Part shown: in pieces, positions 25,558 through 33,074 of the stretch | Position numbering within the stretch: position 1 is the stretch's first letter | Layout: each line of letters begins with the position of its first letter | Assembly (NCBI RefSeq): GCF_000718095.1 | Contig: NZ_JOEI01000023.1 | Coordinates: forward strand, 1 to 64,000 | Source: Streptomyces scopuliridis RB72 | GTDB taxonomy: Bacteria; Actinomycetota; Actinomycetes; Streptomycetales; Streptomycetaceae | DNA: 64,000 nt | Reading direction: 5' to 3' | Translations under genes and position numbers: made by a program | The notes under the pieces: model-generated | What the model was told of the DNA's origin: nothing | The model's database searches: none | What the model saw: the letters and a program-made list of their open reading frames with translations, nothing else

Positions 25558-25740
25558 ATGTCGACACGTACAAAGATCGCCATCGGGGGAGTGGCCGTTG
25601 GCCTTCTTCTGATACCGCTGATCGGTTTCTGGTTGTCGCTGCTGGTGGTGCTCGGCGTGCCCGCGGCCGCGTATCTGATGCTGGACCCGTCGCAGCGCCG
25701 CAGGCTGCGGAGGATCAGCCGCAAGGAGCTCGGCCGCTGA
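25558..25740 (+). CDS. small membrane protein
   Basis: A 60-residue protein with one long or two short membrane helices (IAIGGVAVGLLLIPLIGFWL and SLLVVLGVPAAAYLML) and a basic tail (PSQRRRLRRISRKELGR). GGAGG lies seven bases before ATG; the longer frame to 25489 would overlap the desaturase end. Positively charged tail predicts a cytoplasmic C-terminus. Function unknown; position suggests co-transcription with the desaturase. Confidence 0.6.
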   Translation: MSTRTKIAIGGVAVGLLLIPLIGFWLSLLVVLGVPAAAYLMLDPSQRRRLRRISRKELGR

Positions 25741-25837
25741 CCCGGACGGGCTGACCGGCCGCGTGTGGGGTTCTGGGGCGGACGGTCCCGGGCCCCACAC
25801 GCGCATGCCGTTCCGGCGACACGTAGGGTCCCGTGCC

Positions 25838-26308
25838 GTGGAGATCCATGCCGTCGCCTATGACCACCCCGACGCCATAAAGCTCAGCGACCAGGTGCAG
25901 GCGGAGTACACGAGCCGGTTCGGCTACGACGACACGACGCCGCAGCGCCCCTGGCACTTCGAGCCGCCGCAGGGGCTGTATCTGCTCGCTTACGAGGACG
26001 GCGTGCCCGTCGCCTCGTGCGGCTGGCGTGCCCAGGACGCGGACGACGAGGGGTACCGGCGCGGCGACGCGGAAGTGAAGCGCATGTACGTCGTTCCCGA
26101 GGCGCGGGGGCGCGGTCTGGCCCGCCGGATCCTGGCCGCGCTGGAGGACAGCGCGCGGCGGGCCGGGCGGGTACGGATGGTCCTGGAGACCGGGATTCCG
26201 CTGACGGAGGCGATCGCCCTCTACCGGTCCAGCGGATACGTGCCCACGGCCGACTTCGGGCCCTACCGAGGCCATCCCGACAGCACGTTCTTCGAGAAGG
26301 CCCTGTGA
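25838..26308 (+). CDS. GNAT-family N-acetyltransferase
   Basis: A 156-residue single GNAT domain. The acetyl-CoA loop is VVPEARGRGLARRILAALED (motif A), preceded by the strand GDAEVKRMYV and followed by RMVLETGIPLTEAIALYRSS and YVPTADFGPYRGHPDSTFFE, which closely resembles small-molecule or antibiotic-resistance type acetyltransferases. GTG at 25838 is taken as the start (VEIHAVAYDHPDAIKLSDQV) with AGGG upstream; ATG at 25805 is also in frame. Acceptor substrate unknown. Confidence 0.75.
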   Translation: MEIHAVAYDHPDAIKLSDQVQAEYTSRFGYDDTTPQRPWHFEPPQGLYLLAYEDGVPVASCGWRAQDADDEGYRRGDAEVKRMYVVPEARGRGLARRILAALEDSARRAGRVRMVLETGIPLTEAIALYRSSGYVPTADFGPYRGHPDSTFFEKAL

Positions 26309-26375
26309 CTTCGGGAAGCCCCTGTACCCCTGTACGAAGAGCCGGTAACCGGAAGGCGGTCCGAGGGGGGCGCTA

Positions 26376-27188
26376 TCAGGACGGGCGTACGGCCATGTCG
26401 TCGAGCGCCTTCAGCAGTTCCGGCAGCTCGGCGCCCCGGCCGACCGGCAGCACTGCCCCCGGCTCCTCGTCCAGCAGGACGAACGCCATGTCGTCGGTCC
26501 TGGCGACGAAGGACCAGCCGGGGCCGTCGGCGCGCAGTGTCCGTGCCTCGCCCGGGGCGAATCCGGACCGGACCCGCCCGAGCGGCGGTGGACTGTCCAG
26601 ATACCCGCGCAGTTCCTTCAGCACGCGTCGCACCCCGTCATGGGCGGGCGCCGGCGCGCTGTCGCCGTCCGCGGCCCGCGGTTCCCTGCCGTGCAGCTGT
26701 TCCCGCCAGACCGTCCACTGGAGGGCGATTCCGTCCGCGCCGAGGCGGCGCTGAGCAGGGCCCCAGGTCTCCGTATCGGGCGGCGCGAGGGGTGGCCGGA
26801 GGCCGTCCTCCTCGAAGCCGGGTTCCGGTTCCGGATCGTGCGGGGCGGGTACGCCGGGCGCCGCGACCGCGAGGGCGACCGGCCAGCCGGGCAGGGCGCA
26901 GACCACGGTCTGTTCCCCCGGCGACAGGTCGTGCTCCATGCCGCAGTCCCAGGCCGCGATCGCGACGGCGACCAGGGACACGTCGTCCACCACCACCGTC
27001 CAGCGGGCGCCGTCGCCGTCCTGCCCCATGACCAGCCCGTATCCCCGGTCGTACGGATCGAGACCGAGGGCGGCACACGCTTCCGGATAGTCGTCGCCGA
27101 GTACGGCGGGGAACCGCGCCGGTGTGAGCAGCGCGGCGGTCAGCACATACAGTGCGTCGTCGTCCACGGAGTCTTCAGTTCCGGTCAC
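26376..27188 (-). CDS. hypothetical protein
   Basis: A 270-residue acidic, soluble protein that I do not assign to a named family. It has no signal peptide or membrane segment. Features are ALYVLTAALLTPARFPAVLG, a Trp-rich centre (GARWTVVVDDVSLVAVAIAA), a Pro/Glu-rich linker (PAPHDPEPEPGFEEDG) and a C-terminal ELPELLKALDDMAV. GTG at 27188 is preceded by GGGAGG; ATG at 27206 is an alternative. Third-position GC is typical of a real gene. Confidence 0.55.
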   Translation of the reverse strand: MTGTEDSVDDDALYVLTAALLTPARFPAVLGDDYPEACAALGLDPYDRGYGLVMGQDGDGARWTVVVDDVSLVAVAIAAWDCGMEHDLSPGEQTVVCALPGWPVALAVAAPGVPAPHDPEPEPGFEEDGLRPPLAPPDTETWGPAQRRLGADGIALQWTVWREQLHGREPRAADGDSAPAPAHDGVRRVLKELRGYLDSPPPLGRVRSGFAPGEARTLRADGPGWSFVARTDDMAFVLLDEEPGAVLPVGRGAELPELLKALDDMAVRPS

Positions 27189-27314
27189 CGCGCCTCCCGA
27201 ACCCATCGGTTGTCGGCGCACCCTAGCCAGTGGGCAACCCGGACGTCGAGAGCGCGGCACGACCAGGCTTTTCCGGCCCTGGCCCCGGTCTCGGTATCGG
27301 GGCCGGGCCGGTGG

Positions 27315-27605
27315 TCAGGCGGCCGGCAGGCCGAGCAGGCCGCGGGCCACGGTCTGCGGCGACTCGTCCCGCTCGCGGGCCAGCGCGATGACCGCCCGGC
27401 AGGCGAGTTCGCTGACGCCGAAGGAGAGGGCCTCCGGTGATACCCAGCCCGCCGCCTCGTCGATCCGCTGCTGATCGTCCTCGGCGCACGCCGACACATA
27501 GGTGGCGGCGGCCTCGAATATGTTGTGCGGCCGGGCCGTGGGCCGCTCCGCGGCCGGAACGGCGGCACGGTCCGACACGAGGATCCTGCGCAGTCTGCTG
27601 AACAC
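27315..27605 (-). CDS. small hypothetical protein (ANTAR-free, helical)
   Basis: A 96-residue predicted helical protein: FSRLRRILVSDRAAVPAAER, NIFEAAATYVSACAEDDQQR, IDEAAGWVSPEALSFGVSEL, ACRAVIALARERDESPQTVA. I do not recognise the family. GTG at 27605 with AGGTGG upstream is the likeliest start; the longer frame to 27668 begins in poor context. It shares strand with the unknown gene at 26376-27188, with 126 bp between them. Confidence 0.5.
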   Translation of the reverse strand: MFSRLRRILVSDRAAVPAAERPTARPHNIFEAAATYVSACAEDDQQRIDEAAGWVSPEALSFGVSELACRAVIALARERDESPQTVARGLLGLPAA

Positions 27606-27743
27606 GGGGTCCACCTTCCCTGCTGCCGTGTGGTGCGGCCCGCACGATCGTCCGGGCCGCCCTTCCAACGTACGGTCGGCGGGGCCCCGGCAGAAGAGGC
27701 CCTTCCCCGGGGCAGGTGTTTTTCCGGGTCCGGGAGGCGGGGC

Positions 27744-28343
27744 TCAGCCCTGGCGTACCGCCAGGGCCAGAAAGCGGGAGTCCTCGTCGGTGTACGACTC
27801 CAGCCGCCAGCCCGAACCGGCCAGCAGCGGACGGAGATTGGGCTCCGCGCGCAGATCCTCGTCCGTGATCCGCCGGCCCTGCCGGGCCGCCAGCGCCGCC
27901 CGGCCGATGGGGTGGAACAGCGCCAGCCGGCCTCCCGGCCGTACGACCCGGGCCAACTCCCGCAGATTCTCGCCGGGCCGCGGGAGATGGGCGATCAGCC
28001 CCGCACCGAACACCGCGTCGAGCACCGCCGACCGCACCGGCAGCCGGCTCACATCGGCGAGCAGCAGCTGTCCGGCGGCGCGCCGTCCCGCCCGTACGGC
28101 CGCGTCGAGCATCTCCGGGGTCAGATCGACGCCCAGGACCGTGCCCCGCGCGCCCACCGCGTCCCGCAGGGGCGGCAAGGCGCGGCCCGTCCCGCAGCCC
28201 GCGTCCAGCACGGCGTCACCGGGGCGCAGCCCCAGGTCGGCGACGGCGGCGGCATAGGCCGGACCGTCGTCGGGGAAGCGCGCGTCCCAGTCCGCCGCCC
28301 GGGAGCCGAAGAATTCCTGCACATGTGTGTGGTCATGGGCCAT
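27744..28343 (-). CDS. class I SAM-dependent methyltransferase
   Basis: A 199-residue methyltransferase with motif I VLDAGCGTGRALPPLRDAVG, motif II VLGVDLTPEMLDAA, and later DAVFGAGLIAHLPRPGENLR and ARVVRPGGRLALFHPIGRAA, the usual UbiE/Methyltransf_11 pattern. Short N-terminal helix with HDHTHVQEFFGSRAADWDAR. Starts at ATG 28343. It is divergent from the DGPF-ECF42 genes, separated by 268 bp that contain two inverted repeats. Substrate unknown. Confidence 0.82.
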   Translation of the reverse strand: MAHDHTHVQEFFGSRAADWDARFPDDGPAYAAAVADLGLRPGDAVLDAGCGTGRALPPLRDAVGARGTVLGVDLTPEMLDAAVRAGRRAAGQLLLADVSRLPVRSAVLDAVFGAGLIAHLPRPGENLRELARVVRPGGRLALFHPIGRAALAARQGRRITDEDLRAEPNLRPLLAGSGWRLESYTDEDSRFLALAVRQG

Positions 28344-28439
28344 GGGGCAATGATCCCCGGCGTGGCCGTCGTACGGCACGTGGGCCGCCCCACTTCCCGT
28401 CGGCCTGTCCCGGGGGTAGCTTGTCCCAGAGGTTCCGGG

Positions 28440-28459
28440 CATCCGGGACATCCCGGATG
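28440..28459. promoter_or_regulatory. palindrome in divergent promoter region
   Basis: CATCCGGG-ACAT-CCCGGATG, perfect 8-bp arms, flanked by TTCCGG copies on both sides. It lies between the methyltransferase start (28343) and the DGPF gene (28612). Could be an operator; no regulator identified. Confidence 0.35.
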
Positions 28460-28496
28460 TTCCGGCGTCTCGGAGGTCCCTGGGGGCTTCTCGCGG

Positions 28497-28515
28497 AGAT
28501 TTTTCCGAGAAATCT
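28497..28515. promoter_or_regulatory. AT-rich inverted repeat upstream of DGPF-ECF42
   Basis: AGATTT-N7-AAATCT, unusually AT-rich for this genome, about 97-115 nt before the DGPF start. Candidate regulatory element. Confidence 0.3.
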
Positions 28516-28611
28516 TCGTGGGTCCCGTCGAGGATGTCGAAATCACGGCGCGTGCTTCTACCTGTCAGTGAGAGAGAGCGCCGAGAAGGGCGCGACAGTG
28601 AGGAGACCGTC

Positions 28612-29013
28612 ATGAAGTACATGCTGCTGATGCAGTTCAGTGAGAAGACCGCTGACTTCCCGCCGATCACGGAGTGGACCCAGGACGAGGTCAGGGCCCA
28701 TATCGCTTTCATGCGTGACACGAACAGCAAGCTCTCCGAGGCGGGCGAGCTGGTCACGGCGGAGGGGCTGGCCGGACCCGACCAGGCCAGGATCGTACGG
28801 GCGGGCGGCGACGGCTCCGCCGTCATCACCGAGGGACCCTTCCCCGAGACCAAGGAATTCCTGGCCGGTTACTGGATCGTGGACTGCGACAGCGCGGAGC
28901 GGGCGGTGGAGCTGGCCGCGTATGTGTCGACAGCGCCCGGCCCCGGTGGAAAGCCGCTGAACATGCCGATCGAGGTGCGCCAGGTGATGGCGGGACCGCC
29001 GGAGGAGATGTGA
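28612..29013 (+). CDS. DGPF/YCII-domain protein
   Basis: A 133-residue YCII-related protein: MKYMLLMQFSEK at the N-terminus, then GELVTAEGLAGPDQARIVRA and the DGPF-type motif as VITEGPFPETKEFLAGYWIV (here E-G-P-F). Such dimeric proteins are genetically linked to ECF42 sigma factors, and one is encoded directly downstream. GAGGAG lies 7 nt before ATG. Function of DGPF proteins in signalling is not settled. Its stop codon is in the same frame as the sigma gene. Confidence 0.85.
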   Translation: MKYMLLMQFSEKTADFPPITEWTQDEVRAHIAFMRDTNSKLSEAGELVTAEGLAGPDQARIVRAGGDGSAVITEGPFPETKEFLAGYWIVDCDSAERAVELAAYVSTAPGPGGKPLNMPIEVRQVMAGPPEEM

Positions 29014-29016
29014 GCG

Positions 29017-30327
29017 CTGACTGATACGACCCCCCGCCCGGCGGAACCCGAGCCCGGTCCGGCGACGGATCCGGGAATCGGCGGGGAGACGACGTCCGAG
29101 GACCTGCTGCGCACGCTGGCGCCGCAGGTCGTCGGCGTGCTCACCCGGCGGTTCGGGGATTTCGACGCGGCCGAGGACGCCGTGCAGGAAGCCCTGCTGG
29201 CGGCGGCGACGCAGTGGCCCGACGAGGGCATGCCCCGCAATCCGCGCGGCTGGCTGATCCAGGTCGCGAGCCGCCGGATGACCGAGCGGGTACGTGGCGA
29301 GCAGGCGCGCCGCCGCCGCGAGGACCTGGCGGCGAGAGGGCTGCCCGCGGACCGGCGGACGGCACCGGCCGCGGACAGTGACGACCCGGCGGACCGGGAC
29401 GACTCGCTCGTCCTGCTGTTCCTGTGCTGCCATCCCGCACTGTCGCCCACGGCCGCGATCGCTCTGACGCTGCGCTGCGTCGGGGGCCTGACCACGAGCC
29501 AGATCGCGCGCGCCTTCATGGTGCCCGAGACGACGATGGGGCAGCGGATCAGCCGGGCCAAGCAGCGGATCAAGACGTCCGGGATCCCGTTCCGGATGCC
29601 GGAGGGCGAGGAGCGGGCCGGCCGGCTCGACGCCGTACTGCATGTCCTCTATCTGATCTTCAACGAGGGATACGCCACCAGCGAGGGCCCCGATCTGCAA
29701 CGGGTCGAGCTGTCCCGGGAAGCGATCCGGCTGACCAGGGCCGCACATGAACTGCTCCCCGATGACAGCGAGGTGGCCGGTCTGCTGGCGCTGATGCTGC
29801 TCACCCACGCCAGAAGCGCGGCGCGCACCGGCCCGGCCGGTGAGCTGATCCCGCTCGCGGAGCAGGACCGGGGGCTCTGGGACGCGCGGGCCATCGAGGA
29901 GGGCACCACGCTTCTCACGGCCACCCTGCCCAAGGGGCCCCTCGGCCCGTATCAGGTCCAGGCGGCGGTCGCCGCCGTCCATGACGAGGCGGCGACGGTC
30001 GAGGACACCGACTGGCCGCAGATCCTCGCCCTGTACGGAGTGCTGGAGCAGCTGTCCGCCAATCCGGTCGTATCGCTGAACCGGGCGGTGGCTGTCGCGA
30101 TGGTGCGCGGCGCCGATGCCGGGCTCGACATCCTCAAGTCCCTCGATGCGGACGGCCGGCTGGCGGGCAACCACCGGCTGTATGTCGCGCGGGCCCATCT
30201 CCTCGAAATGGCCGGCGACCGGCCGGGCGCGCTGGCGAACTACCGGGAGGCGGCGCACCGTACGACCAGCCTTCCGGAACGGCACTACCTGACGCTCCGC
30301 GCAGCCCGCGTCGCCGCTCCGGAGTGA
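29017..30327 (+). CDS. ECF42-type RNA polymerase sigma factor with C-terminal extension
   Basis: Sigma-2 region: TLAPQVVGVLTRRFGDFDAA, EDAVQEALLAAATQWPDEG, NPRGWLIQVASRRMTERVRG. Sigma-4 region: LFLCCHPALSPTAAIALTLR, TTSQIARAFMVPETTMGQRI. A long C-terminal extension (DAVLHVLYLIFNEGYATSEG, then TPR-like helices to ERHYLTLRAARVA) is the hallmark of ECF42, whose genes pair with DGPF proteins. The first ATG/GTG in frame is GTG 29137, which would cut the conserved EDLLRTLAPQVVG segment. The only earlier possible start is CTG 29017, nine nt after GGAGGAG, so a CTG start giving 436 residues is proposed. No anti-sigma gene is adjacent. Confidence 0.8.
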   Translation: MTDTTPRPAEPEPGPATDPGIGGETTSEDLLRTLAPQVVGVLTRRFGDFDAAEDAVQEALLAAATQWPDEGMPRNPRGWLIQVASRRMTERVRGEQARRRREDLAARGLPADRRTAPAADSDDPADRDDSLVLLFLCCHPALSPTAAIALTLRCVGGLTTSQIARAFMVPETTMGQRISRAKQRIKTSGIPFRMPEGEERAGRLDAVLHVLYLIFNEGYATSEGPDLQRVELSREAIRLTRAAHELLPDDSEVAGLLALMLLTHARSAARTGPAGELIPLAEQDRGLWDARAIEEGTTLLTATLPKGPLGPYQVQAAVAAVHDEAATVEDTDWPQILALYGVLEQLSANPVVSLNRAVAVAMVRGADAGLDILKSLDADGRLAGNHRLYVARAHLLEMAGDRPGALANYREAAHRTTSLPERHYLTLRAARVAAPE

Positions 30328-30369
30328 GGGACGTCTCCTTGGGGGCGGGGGCGCGGACCGTGCCCGGGA

Positions 30370-31026
30370 TCAGCCGGCCGGTGTGCCTTCGCTCTCGCGG
30401 TCGTCCTCGCCCTGAGTGGCGGCCCTGATCCGCTTGCGCCGGCGCGAGGCGCGCAGATTGGCCGCGTTGCCGCAGATACGTACGTCGTGCCAGACGCCGC
30501 TGTTGTTGCGCGACGTGTCGTAGAAGGCCGACCCGCACTCGCTGTTGCGGCAGATCTTGAGCCGGGGCCAGGTCCCGGCGCGCTGGGCGAGCAGCGTCTC
30601 CGACCAGAGAGCCGACTCCAGCCAGCCGCGCCCCCGGCCGACCGGGAGCAGCTGTACCTGCCCTGCCTCGTCGGGCGCGAGCCGCACCGTCACGCCGCGC
30701 CCGGACGCGGGGCGGGGCGCCGCGCCGGGTGCGGGATCCGTGCCCGACGCCGGGGCCGTGGTGGTGAGCAGCCGCTCGAAGGATTCCCGCAGATCGCGCA
30801 GGGCCCGCGGGTCCGACGGGGACAGCGCGCAGTCGGGGGAGTCGAGGCCGTGGATACGGGCCCACTCCCCGGCGGCGCCGGTCAGCCACCGCTCGGCGGC
30901 CTCGTGGCCGGCCAGCAGATCGGGCGCGTACTCCCTGATCGCGCGGGTGTTGATCAGCTCCTGCACCAGCGCGAGTCCGGCAGGCGCCTGGCGGACCCGA
31001 TATCGCTCACTGGCTACCCATGACAT
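30370..31026 (-). CDS. CGNR zinc-finger transcriptional regulator
   Basis: A 218-residue protein of the ABATE/CGNR family: N-terminal ligand-binding-like domain (LALVQELINTRAIREY, DLRESFERLLTTTA) and C-terminal zinc finger CRNSECGSAFYDTSRNNSGV then WHDVRICGNAANLRASRRRK. The usual CGNR tetrad is CGNA here. Start at ATG 31026 (SWVASERYRVRQAP). It is divergent from an SDR gene, with a perfect inverted repeat between them, a common layout for a regulator and its target. The ligand is unknown. Confidence 0.8.
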   Translation of the reverse strand: MSWVASERYRVRQAPAGLALVQELINTRAIREYAPDLLAGHEAAERWLTGAAGEWARIHGLDSPDCALSPSDPRALRDLRESFERLLTTTAPASGTDPAPGAAPRPASGRGVTVRLAPDEAGQVQLLPVGRGRGWLESALWSETLLAQRAGTWPRLKICRNSECGSAFYDTSRNNSGVWHDVRICGNAANLRASRRRKRIRAATQGEDDRESEGTPAG

Positions 31027-31070
31027 AACCGAATCGTACTTGACTATGTCGCGACGGGCGAGCACGCTGA

Positions 31071-31101
31071 AGACAGAGGCTATTGGATTACGCCTCTGTC
31101 T
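31071..31101. promoter_or_regulatory. perfect inverted repeat in CGNR/SDR intergenic region
   Basis: AGACAGAGGC-N11-GCCTCTGTCT with 10-bp perfect arms, 22 nt before the SDR start and 45 nt before the CGNR start. Likely operator, plausibly for the CGNR protein; a TTGACT at 31040-31045 is a possible -35 for the SDR. Confidence 0.55.
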
Positions 31102-31122
31102 ATTTCATGAGGAGAGCGCGAC

Positions 31123-31824
31123 ATGACCACCGTCAGTGGAGCAACCGCCCTGGTCACCGGGGGACAGCGCGGCCTGGGCCGGGCCTTCGTACAGGAACTG
31201 CTGGAGGCGGGGGCCGCCAAGGTCTACGCCACGGCCCGAACGCCCGTCGCCGAGAGCGACCCGCGGATCGTCCCCCTGCCGCTGGAGGTGACCGACGGGG
31301 ACTCGGTCGCCGAGCTGGCGCGTACGGCCGACGATGTCTCCATCGTCATCAACAACGCGGGGATCTCCGGCGGCGGCCCGCTCACCGACGTCGGTATCGA
31401 GGAGGTCAGGGCCCTCTTCGAGGCCAATGTGTTCGGTGCGCTGCGCGTCGCCCAGGCGTTCGCCCCGGTGCTGGCGGCCCGCGGTGGCGGTGCGCTGGTC
31501 GATATTCACTCGGCGCTGTCCTGGGCGGCCGGGGCAGGTGTCTACGGTGCGACGAAGGCCGCTCTGTGGTCGCTCACCAACTCGCTCCGGCTGGAACTGG
31601 CGCCCCAGGGGACACAGGTGGTGGGCGTCCATCTCGGGTACACGGACACCGACATGATCCGCGGGCTGGACGTCGTCAAGAACGATCCGCGGGACGTGGC
31701 CCGCGATGTCGTCGCCGCGCTGGAGAAGGGCGAGAGCGAGGTTCTGGCCGACGAGGTCAGCCGTGCCTTCAAGGCCGCGTTGTCCGGACCCGTCGAGGGG
31801 CTGAGTATGCGGCCGGCCGCCTGA
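31123..31824 (+). CDS. short-chain dehydrogenase/reductase
   Basis: A 233-residue classical SDR. TALVTGGQRGLGRAFVQELL is the cofactor motif, with Ala-Arg-Thr (YATARTP) after beta-2 favouring NADP. Then INNAGISGGGP, IHSALSWAAGAGVYGATKAA with catalytic Ser, Tyr and Lys, and VVGVHLGYTDTDM. Preceded by ATGAGGAGAGCGCGAC before ATG. Divergent from the CGNR regulator and probably its target. Substrate unknown. Confidence 0.85.
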   Translation: MTTVSGATALVTGGQRGLGRAFVQELLEAGAAKVYATARTPVAESDPRIVPLPLEVTDGDSVAELARTADDVSIVINNAGISGGGPLTDVGIEEVRALFEANVFGALRVAQAFAPVLAARGGGALVDIHSALSWAAGAGVYGATKAALWSLTNSLRLELAPQGTQVVGVHLGYTDTDMIRGLDVVKNDPRDVARDVVAALEKGESEVLADEVSRAFKAALSGPVEGLSMRPAA

Positions 31825-31884
31825 ACGCTGATCGCGGCGCGGGCGGGGCGGCGCAGGCGCGAGGGGTGGGGCGTGCGGCAAGGG

Positions 31885-31920
31885 CGGGGCGTTCGGCACG
31901 GAGTCGTGTCGGACGCCCCG
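31885..31920. terminator. convergent hairpin terminator
   Basis: CGGGGCGTTCGGCACG-gagt-CGTGTCGGACGCCCCG, 16-nt arms paired throughout if two G-U pairs are allowed, tetraloop. It lies between the converging SDR (ends 31824) and PPOX gene (ends 31929). No U-tract, as is usual in Streptomyces. Confidence 0.6.
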
Positions 31921-31928
31921 CTCGTACG

Positions 31929-32357
31929 TCAGTCCGCGATGTCCGCGTACGCCAGTACTTTGTCGATCTTCACCCGTACCACCAGCTCGCCCGGCACCCC
32001 GTTGCGCTCCCCGAACTCTTCCGCGCGCTCCTCCCCCATGTACCGCGCGGCGATCCGGGTCGCCCAGGCGCGCAGTTGATCCGGCTCTTCGTGGATCTCG
32101 GCCCGGCCGTTGATCACCACGAAGGAGAACGGCGGACGCTCGTCGTCCACGCACAGCGCGAGTCGGCCGTCGCGCAGAAGATTGCGGCCCTTCGCGGTGT
32201 CCTTGCCGGTGTTGAAGACGAGATCGTCGCCGTCCACTACGAACCAGATGGGCGCGATATGCGGGCTCCCGTCGGCCCGTACGGTGGACAGCTTGCCGGT
32301 GCGCGTACCTTCCGAGACGAAGGCGTGCCACTGCTCCTTGCTCATGTTTGTCGCCAT
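31929..32357 (-). CDS. PPOX-class F420/FMN-dependent split-barrel protein
   Basis: A 142-residue member of the pyridoxamine-phosphate-oxidase-like family (TIGR03618/Rv1155 type): TGKLSTVRADGSPHIAPIWF, DDLVFNTGKDTAKGRNLLRD, LALCVDDERPPFSFVVINGR, and the C-terminal IAARYMGEERAEEFGERNGV. Rv1155-like proteins bind F420 or flavin and reduce small molecules. ATG at 32357 chosen (MATNMSKEQWHAF). It stands alone, convergent with the SDR. Confidence 0.8.
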   Translation of the reverse strand: MATNMSKEQWHAFVSEGTRTGKLSTVRADGSPHIAPIWFVVDGDDLVFNTGKDTAKGRNLLRDGRLALCVDDERPPFSFVVINGRAEIHEEPDQLRAWATRIAARYMGEERAEEFGERNGVPGELVVRVKIDKVLAYADIAD

Positions 32358-32490
32358 GTCCGCATTTTCCGCCGCCGGGGCGGCCGGCGCGACGCGACGC
32401 CCCGGGGATCCGCTTGCCCGGGAGCGGCCGGTGCGGAAGGCTACGGGCGTTGCGGGACCATGGGGAACACCTGAACGGGGAGGAACGACA

Positions 32491-32904
32491 ATGCCGTTGG
32501 AAAAGGGACTCGACTGGTTGCTCGACGACCTGACCGAACGGGTCGAGCACATCAAGCACGCGCTGGTGCTGTCCAACGACGGCCTGGTGACGGGGGCCAG
32601 CAGCGGACTGGAGCGCGAGGACGCGGAACATCTCGCCGCGGTCTCCTCGGGGCTGCACAGCCTCGCGCGGGGATCCGGGCGGCATTTCCGGGCCGGCCAG
32701 GCCCGGCAGACGATGGTCGAGTTCGATGAGGCTCTGCTGTTCGTGACCGCCGCCGGTGACGGCAGCTGCCTGTGCGTACTGACGGCGGCCGAGGCCGATG
32801 TCGGCCAGGTCGCCTACGAGATGACGCTGCTCGTCAACCGGGTCGGTGAGCACCTCGGTGTCGCGGCGCGGCAGCCGGGAGGCACCAGTCTGAGCGGTCT
32901 CTGA
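32491..32904 (+). CDS. roadblock/LC7-domain protein
   Basis: A 137-residue roadblock/LC7 protein of the conservon CvnB type: GLDWLLDDLTERVEHIKHAL, VLSNDGLVTGASSGLEREDA, HLAAVSSGLHSLARGSGRHF, then TMVEFDEALLFVTAAGDGSC and a C-terminal helix. In Streptomyces such proteins are parts of Ras-like GTPase signalling operons, but here no histidine kinase-like CvnA, CvnC or GTPase is adjacent, so it is an orphan. GGGGAGGAACGACA precedes ATG. Confidence 0.85.
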   Translation: MPLEKGLDWLLDDLTERVEHIKHALVLSNDGLVTGASSGLEREDAEHLAAVSSGLHSLARGSGRHFRAGQARQTMVEFDEALLFVTAAGDGSCLCVLTAAEADVGQVAYEMTLLVNRVGEHLGVAARQPGGTSLSGL

Positions 32905-33074
32905 GGGCTCTGAGGTCGCTGGCACTTCTGCGGGCTCTGGCGTCTTTGCAGTTCCTCGGCCCGAAGCCGGATCCTCGGCCCCGTCCGGGAGTTATCCACA
33001 GGCTCGGCGAGGAATGCCGCTGTCGCGCTACGGTCGTCACCGAGAGTAGTTACGCCTCACGGGGGAGGACCACC

